A DNA stretch of 64,000 nucleotides, from NCBI GenBank assembly GCA_903813345.2, contig CAIIXF020000012.1, forward strand, positions 3,205,318 through 3,269,317, read 5' to 3'. Positions within the stretch are counted from its first letter, which is position 1. Each line of letters opens with the position of its first letter. Both the position numbers and the translations under genes were made by a program. Of the stretch, positions 25,201 through 33,000 are shown piece after piece. The notes beneath the pieces are model-generated. The model was not told the DNA's origin and did no database searches. It saw only the letters and a list, made by a program, of their open reading frames with translations. Source of the DNA: Owenia fusiformis (lineage: Eukaryota > Annelida > Polychaeta > Sabellida > Oweniidae).

Positions 25201-26189
25201 ACATCATACAAACATATTTTTTTTGTTTTTAACAAAACTAATTCTGTCCATTTCCTTGAATCCAAGTTAGCGCCACCACCTGCACCCTTTTGAGCAATGG
25301 GAATAATTTAGGAATTTGTCTGAGACTAAATGGTAATGATAATTTAAAAGCAAGTGAGATTGAATCATTTGATTGTTTAAGTAGCTATTAAGTTTACCCC
25401 AATATGAGTGTATTTTTATTACACTTTTGGGCCTAAAAATAATAAACCGTCAATTGTTAGAGGCTGATTATTCAAAAGACTTTAATAGGAAAATTAGCAC
25501 AAAGTTTCAAAAAGGGCAAAAATTTTTCACTTACTGTACACAACCTTAAAGTTGCTGGTGACATGACCTCCCATTTGCATCAAAAGGCGTATTATGGCAA
25601 GCTCAAATAAGACCGTTTTGCCTGACCCTGTGGGAGCACACACTACCGTAGGTGTGTCTGTATACAGCACCTATGTTTAAAAGAAGAAACAAGGCATTAA
25701 CATACAAAATGTCACCACCTACCATTTGTTACACATGTCAACTGTTAACAGCAACTACCAAACACCAACAGTTTGCTGATGACACTACACTACTTCTCCA
25801 AGATGAAACATCGATAAAGCCAGCTATAAAATTACTCGAGAAGTTTGGAGAGACATCAGGTCTATGCATCAACAAAGAAAAGACAGAAAATGACGTTCTT
25901 GGGAGCTAGCTTTCTCAAACCGGAAGTCAAACCTGCGCAAACAGACGTGAAAACCGACCCGGTACTGCATCCTTAAACTCTTAGGTATAAACATCAGGCC
26001 TGTCAACTTGGGGACACCTAACATGAGTGACTTGCAAATGTTGAACACCTTTGTTCAAATTTTGGACACCTTGGTCCAAATCTGAACATCTTGGCCACAA
26101 TTTGAGCACCTTGTTTTCAATTTTATTGCATTTAATCAAATTTTGGACACCTCAATTTTTCGCGCTCGCTACGCTCGCGATATCGTCAA

Positions 26190-26228
<39 letters not shown>

Positions 26229-29200
26229 AGGTACGAAAATTTCCAATTAACATGCGTGACACATAAGGGATTCGCGTGACAAATCCGAACAAATTGCGTT
26301 CGGTTTTTTCCGACGTTCGTATTTTTACCGTATCGTCAACATATTTTGAAAAATTTTATACAGAAATATTTTTGCGTGACAATTACCAGGTAAAATGCGT
26401 ATTTGCGTGACATTTTCTGTCACGCAAAAAAAACTGGCGTGACTTCAAATTCTTCAGCAAATGCGTGACAAATACGCAAATTGCGGGACAGTTGACAGGC
26501 CTGAAACATTCCTATGAATGGGGATAAAATAGAAGACATTAATTATCAAGGAGCTTTGGAAAAAATTGAAGCCCAAATCAAAATGTGGAAGCAAAGAATG
26601 ATTACACCGATAGGGAAAATTCATGTAATCAAATCACTAATGATCTCTCAATTAACCTTTCTGCTAGCAGTTTTACCCCTTCCATCAGATGCATATCTTA
26701 AAGATGTTGAAACAAAACTATACAAGTTTATATGGAATGGCAAAAGAGATAAAATTTCAAGAAAAATATTACAGTTAGAACTGATCAAAGGAGGACTAGA
26801 AATGGTTAACCTAAAAGCCTTTGCCAAAAATGCAAAGGTTAAATGGTTAAGAAAATATTTCAATACAGATGACCAAGGTAAATGGAAAACTTTATGGAAA
26901 ATGAAGCTAAAAAACTATGATAACTAGACTTTGGAAATTGAACGAAGTTCAATTTCAGACTCCAGATCTAGACTTTTTTAAGCCCAGTCATCTAAAATAA
27001 GCCGAGTCATCCAGAATAAGCTGAGTCATCCAGAATAAGATGGATGGATAGAAAAGGAAGGTAGGATAGGATAGAATGGGAAGGAACGATAGGATAGAAT
27101 AAGAAAGAAGAATAGGATAGAACAGAATATGAAGAAAGGATATGATAGGAGAGGATAGGAAGGATAGGAAGGAAAGGATACGAAGGAAGGAAAGATAGGA
27201 AGGATAGGATAGGATCAGATTTGAAGGATGGATGAATTTTTCAATATTTTCTTCTCTACTCTTGACTTTCTATCAGGATACCATCAGATCGATTTTCCGA
27301 AATTTCAAAACGCCATAACTTCCGAACCGGAAGTCGGATCTAAATTTGATTTAAAGTTTCGGATTCCTGACAAAATTTTACCCCTAATTCATAAATCATA
27401 CGTTAAATTTGGCGAATTTTTATTTTGACCTACTTTTTGGACACACCATTACTTCGGAACCGAAAGTCGGATCGAAATTTGGTTTGCAGACTCGAATTCC
27501 TGAGAAAATTCTACCCTTAATTCATAACTCATATGTCAAATTTGGAGAACTTTTTTTTTTTTACCTACTTTTCGGACACCATATCTTAAAAGTGGGTCGA
27601 AATACTTTCTGACGGCAAAAGGCTAACACTATTAGCACACTCTTTCCTACCTGTATACAAAATTTTGAAGCAAATCATATATAGTGTCAGAATCGCAAAA
27701 ATAAGGAAAAACTATGAATTTGACCTAGATTTTGACCTAGGGATTTTGGTGTCCAAATTTTGAAGTTGGGTAGCCTTCGAGGTCCCCTTCTTTCATAGGC
27801 TTTCATTATTTTAAGCTGTACTTAGTCTATATCTCGTATTTTACACTTCAAAAAATCTTTTATCCCATTGACATAACATGGGGCACCAAATTTAGCGATT
27901 TTTGAGCTTTCAAAATGTCATAACTTCCGAACCGGAAGTCGGATCGAAATTTGGTTTGCAGATTCGGATTCCTGAGAAAATTAATACTTAATTTATAACT
28001 CAAACGTTAAATTTGGAGAATTTTTTATTTTGACCTACTTTTCGGACACCATATCTCAAAAGTGGGTCAAAATACTTTCTGACGGCAAAAGGCTAACACT
28101 ATTAGCACACTCTTGGCTACATGTATACAAAATTTCGAAGAATATAATTAATCTGTAGTGTCAGAATCGCAAAAATAAGGAAAAACTTTGAATTTGACCT
28201 AGATTTTGACCTAGGCATTTTGGTGTCCAAATTTTTATGAAAAGAAGGTTTTGAGGTCCCTTTCTTCTATGGGCTTCCATTATGTTTAGCTGTGCTTAGT
28301 CTATATCTCGTATTTTACACTTCAAAAAAATATTTTTTCCCGTTGAATTAACATGGGGCACCAAATTTAGCGATTTTTGAATTTTCAAAACGCCATAACT
28401 TCTGAACCGGAAGTCAGATCGAAATTTGGTTTTCAGATTCGGAATCCTGAGAAAATTTCCTATAAGACTGATATCCTGGACATTGGATTTGGAGAACTTT
28501 TTTTTGGACCTCGTTTTCGGACACTGATATCTCGAAATCGGTTTGAGATACCAAAAAACTAAATCATCCTAGATTTTCTCCTTTTTAATGAGGAACACAA
28601 TGAAAAAAACCCGGATCCAAAATATTGAAGGACGACCGAGAAAATCGAAAAAAGTGACAAAGTACTGGATTTGACCTAGTTCTTGACCTTTGACCTAGAT
28701 AAAAAATTGACCCAATTTCCCACCAACTACATACTGAACCTAAATAAACTGTATTATGGTCCTTACTGGATACCTCATAGTTATTGAAAAAACTCCTAAA
28801 GAATAATAAGAATAAGAATAAGAAGAATACTGGCAAAAACAATAGACTCCAGATTGACATCTGGAGTCTAATAAGGGAAAATGGAATTGTAATGCTAAGG
28901 ACCCAAAAACACTAGAAGACAAGGTGAACATTACAAGCATAGATGAAATACTAAAAATATGGTGTGAGCTACACTACAAAGCAGCAAATGAACTTGTCAC
29001 GAAGGAAGAAATAAAACATCAAATTATATGGAATAACAGCTGCATTCTGAACAGAAAAGAAACTATAAACAACAATGAATGGGAATCTAAGGGAATAAGG
29101 CATATACATCAGTTATATAAAGAGAACAAATTATTAAGATTCCAAGAACTGGAAACCAAGTATAATTTAGCTCATCAAACATTCCTAGACTATAACAAAA

Positions 29201-30018
29201 TTGTACTATGTATACCATTATCATGGAGACAAAAAATGGTGGAAGGGGGAGAAATTCGTACAAACTGGAAGCCACTCAGAGAACAATTGCCAAACATCTC
29301 AAATAAAAGCACTTATAGGAGGTTTAAAAGACAGATAAAAATACAACCAATAAAAGCACAAGACAAGTGGCTTAGGGTGCTAAATGTAAATGAGGATAAC
29401 TATAAAGAATGGGATGAAATATACACCACTTATAAAGTGATTACAGAAAATGCGAAACTTAGATACTTCCAGTTCAGATTATTACACAGAACAATTTACT
29501 TCAATAAAATGCTGAACAAAATGAATATAGAGGGAAAAAACACGCCAATGTGTACAATATGTAATGAGAACCATATAGATAGCATCGAACATGGATTCCT
29601 AGAATGTACAGCCACAAAGGACTTCTTGAGAACGTGCTGTGAGGAAGCTGGTGAAAACATACCAGAAAATAAAGACATTATTTTTGGATACAGTAGAGAA
29701 AAAAGACAACAAAATAAGCTACTGATCCATATGAAACATTTCATATACTTAAGAAAATTAGGAGACAAAAGACCAGAACTAGGTCCTTTTAAAATATACC
29801 TCCAGAGTCAAAAAGAAGAAGAAAAATACATAGCGAAGAAAAACAACAAAATGGAACAACATGAGACACTATGGAATATCTGTAGCAGACTTTTGCGTTA
29901 ATATCATCAATTTATACAAAGTGACAAAAATCATCAATCTTCCTTTCTCTCTCTCTCTCTCTCCTACAGTAAACAACATTAATAACCTGTAAAAAATAAT
30001 ATGTGAAAATAAAGATTT

Positions 30019-30051
<33 letters not shown>

Positions 30052-33000
30052 CACCAACAGTACATATGTCTAAATTAGATTATAAGAGGAAAATGGCACT
30101 TTCCATATAAACAAAATAAAAAACATTTAACACAAAAAGTGTAGATATTTCTATACATAATACTCACATCATCCAAGACTTTAGACTGCACAATGTTAAA
30201 ATAAGGAAAATTGAAGATGTTCCTATAGCGACCAGCTGTTTATTTGTTAAGGAAATACAACATATTGAAACAATTGATGGATGGATATTTAACAAATGAT
30301 GGATTATAGCACAAGAAATGTGGTTTCAAAATTGCTTATCACTTCTTGGACGTAAGCTATTCATTCTGAAGTCATACAGAACATGGTGAATAACAAACTA
30401 AAAAAAGATTTCCCATACTCTGTTGACATGCAAAAGTATTGAATGAACAGATATGACTACCCAACTTGCTAAGACTACCCAACTTGCTAATTGATATGAA
30501 TTATTATTCTATATTAAAATAAAGTAATTGCACCAACACAAAATGTTTATATATGTTCTCTCCAATTAGCAACTAAGCAGATCAAGGGAAGACACACAAA
30601 TGTCATAACTGTACATAGTAAAACAAATCTTACTTACAAGGTACTACAGTACTGTCAACCCCTAAAGATTTTCTCGCGGGACAGATTTTTTAGACCCAGT
30701 GCCCAAAATTCGCGGGATTTTGCGGGACATCTACTAAATTCGCGGGATTTTGCGGGACATTTAAGGGATTTGCGTGATTGCGCTAATAGGAGATTTTTTA
30801 ATCAAATTCGCGGGATTTCGCGGGACCATTCGAGGGACAAACACCCTAATTGCGGGACAGTTAACAGGTGTACCACCAAAAACTTCATAGAGGGACAGAT
30901 TTTTTAGACAAAGTGCCCTAAATTTGCGGGATTTCGCGGGACATCCACCTAAGTTTGCAGGATGTCCCGGGACATTCAAGGGATTTGCGTGATTGGGACT
31001 AATGTAAAAGCGTGTAGAAGTACTTAAATCAAACTTTCAGATACTGATTAATCAAATATAATGCACCGTTACATTGTAACTTAAATAAACGTCAACACAA
31101 TTTCACAAAATACGCATAGGAATATTATTAATCTTTATTGTAATTTATCAAAAACAAAAACCATGCTTCAGGTGTGATTACCGTAATCTAACACGAAATT
31201 CAAAATTCGGAACAACTTTCACTTCTGGCGTCGTGACCAACTATGAAACGCTTACCCCAATAATGTTATATATTAATGTACCTATTCATATACTGTAGGC
31301 ATGGGCTTTCAATTGAAAGCCCATGATATAGGGGTTCGATTAATCTACATCAAATTATAGGGAATGAGGTTAATTTTCTAGATAGGGTTTGTATAAAAAA
31401 CAGGGTACCGGGTAGTAAATCCTCCATGCTGGGTTCAAACTTGGTACCCGGTCGAAAAAAACCAAAAAACGAAATATACGAATACACAACATAATTAGAT
31501 CATTAGAAAACGTGTAAGATTTGTTTTGAATTTACAAAAATGTATGTAACTTCCTTCAAAATTGAGCTAGAAGCTTCAAATAAAAAGCATTTTAAGGCTC
31601 TTTTCTTCCTCTATCATCTTGCTCATATTTCCATTGGTAATGAAGGGGGGGGGGGGTGCGATCGCACCCCCTCCTGGCTACGCCAATGACATTGTAAGAC
31701 GATTTGAAAAACAAGACAAATCAATCTTACTCTATTTTCAATAGTTCGTATCTTGGTACGATAATTGTTTTGATTATGATTTAAATCTGTAAATAGCTAT
31801 CGTTGCTTTAGCAGAGAGGTGACGTGTGTTAATTTGCATGATGCAACGTGTAAGATTTTGATTATTAATCATAATTTAAGTTATCCCAATTTATGACAAA
31901 ATGTCCACTGAATTGTAAATTGTTATGTCTTACAATGTCATAGGCGTAGCCAGGAGAGGGTGCGATGGTGAAAATATGGCCATAACGATAGAGGAAGAAA
32001 AGTGCCTTAAAATATGCTTTTTATTTGAAGCTTCTAGCTCAATTTTGAATCATGTTACATACATTTTTGCAAATTCAAAACAAATCTTACACGTTTTCTC
32101 ATAATCTAATTATGTTATATATTCGTATTTTTCGTTTTTTGGGTACCCGTTTTTTTGGACCGGGTACCGGGTACCAAGTTTGAACCCAGCATGGAGGATT
32201 TACTACCCGGTACCCGTTTTTTTTATACAAACCCTTTCTAGATATCAGCGTACATTCATTGTAACTCGCGTTTGCTAACATTTGCTCAGTTCTGAGATGA
32301 AGGCCACACGGGTAGTAAAAAGGCCAACGTTGGAACTATTTGTGACCTACATCCCTATTTTCGTAATTAAAATGAAAGTTGAACCCTTCCCCTTTATTTT
32401 GATACCAAACAACAGCATGCTAGGTACTTAAAAAAATTAGGTAAACTTAACTCCTCAAAAGTGCAAAAACTTAGCTTCTTATATAAGATAAGATAATCAA
32501 AATATAGGGGATTGCAACAATTTCGGAAATTCGCGGAGGTCAAAGCCACATTTTGCGGGACTTCGCGGGACAATGCGGGACACGCGAATTAGCCTAATTT
32601 TGATCAAATTCGCGGGATAATCCCGCCATTCGCGGGACACTTGACAGCTCTGGTACTAGAAGAGTGGTAGCTTAAATATTAATATAATTCTCTAAAAGAT
32701 ACGGAGCTCTGCTACTGGACGTAACTTGGATATATCAGTCCTTGATCCACCTGGAGTTATGCCTGAAATCAAGAAGATCAAAAGGAAATCAGCAACCACA
32801 TGTGAACTTGAACCCATTGTGCTTCTCTCTCAAAGAACCCCTCCCATAGAGAAGTAGATATTGGGGTCTGGAGTCTTAATGCAAGATTTGGTGAATATAT
32901 ATGACAATTTAAAAATACCCACTAGCAATAGGTCCATAGGTACATGAAAGTTCCATACTGTCTGATTAAAGAAAGCATTACCTTGTATGTGTAAAGACCT

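Larger units (their letters stand above)
25772..30050 (+). mobile_element. 5'-truncated LINE (non-LTR retrotransposon) with target-site duplication
   Basis: AAACACCAACAG at 25,760-25,771 is repeated at 30,049-30,060, directly after the poly(A) tail (A run 30,023-30,051) with an AATAAA just before it. The body begins precisely at the reverse transcriptase FADDT box, then gives the RT thumb region (26,514-26,927) and the C-terminal domain (28,870-29,901). It is antisense to HFM1. A 509-bp DNA transposon (25,995-26,503) and about 1.9 kb of repeats (26,930-28,870) interrupt it. Truncated and frameshifted, so it is not active. Confidence 0.92.
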
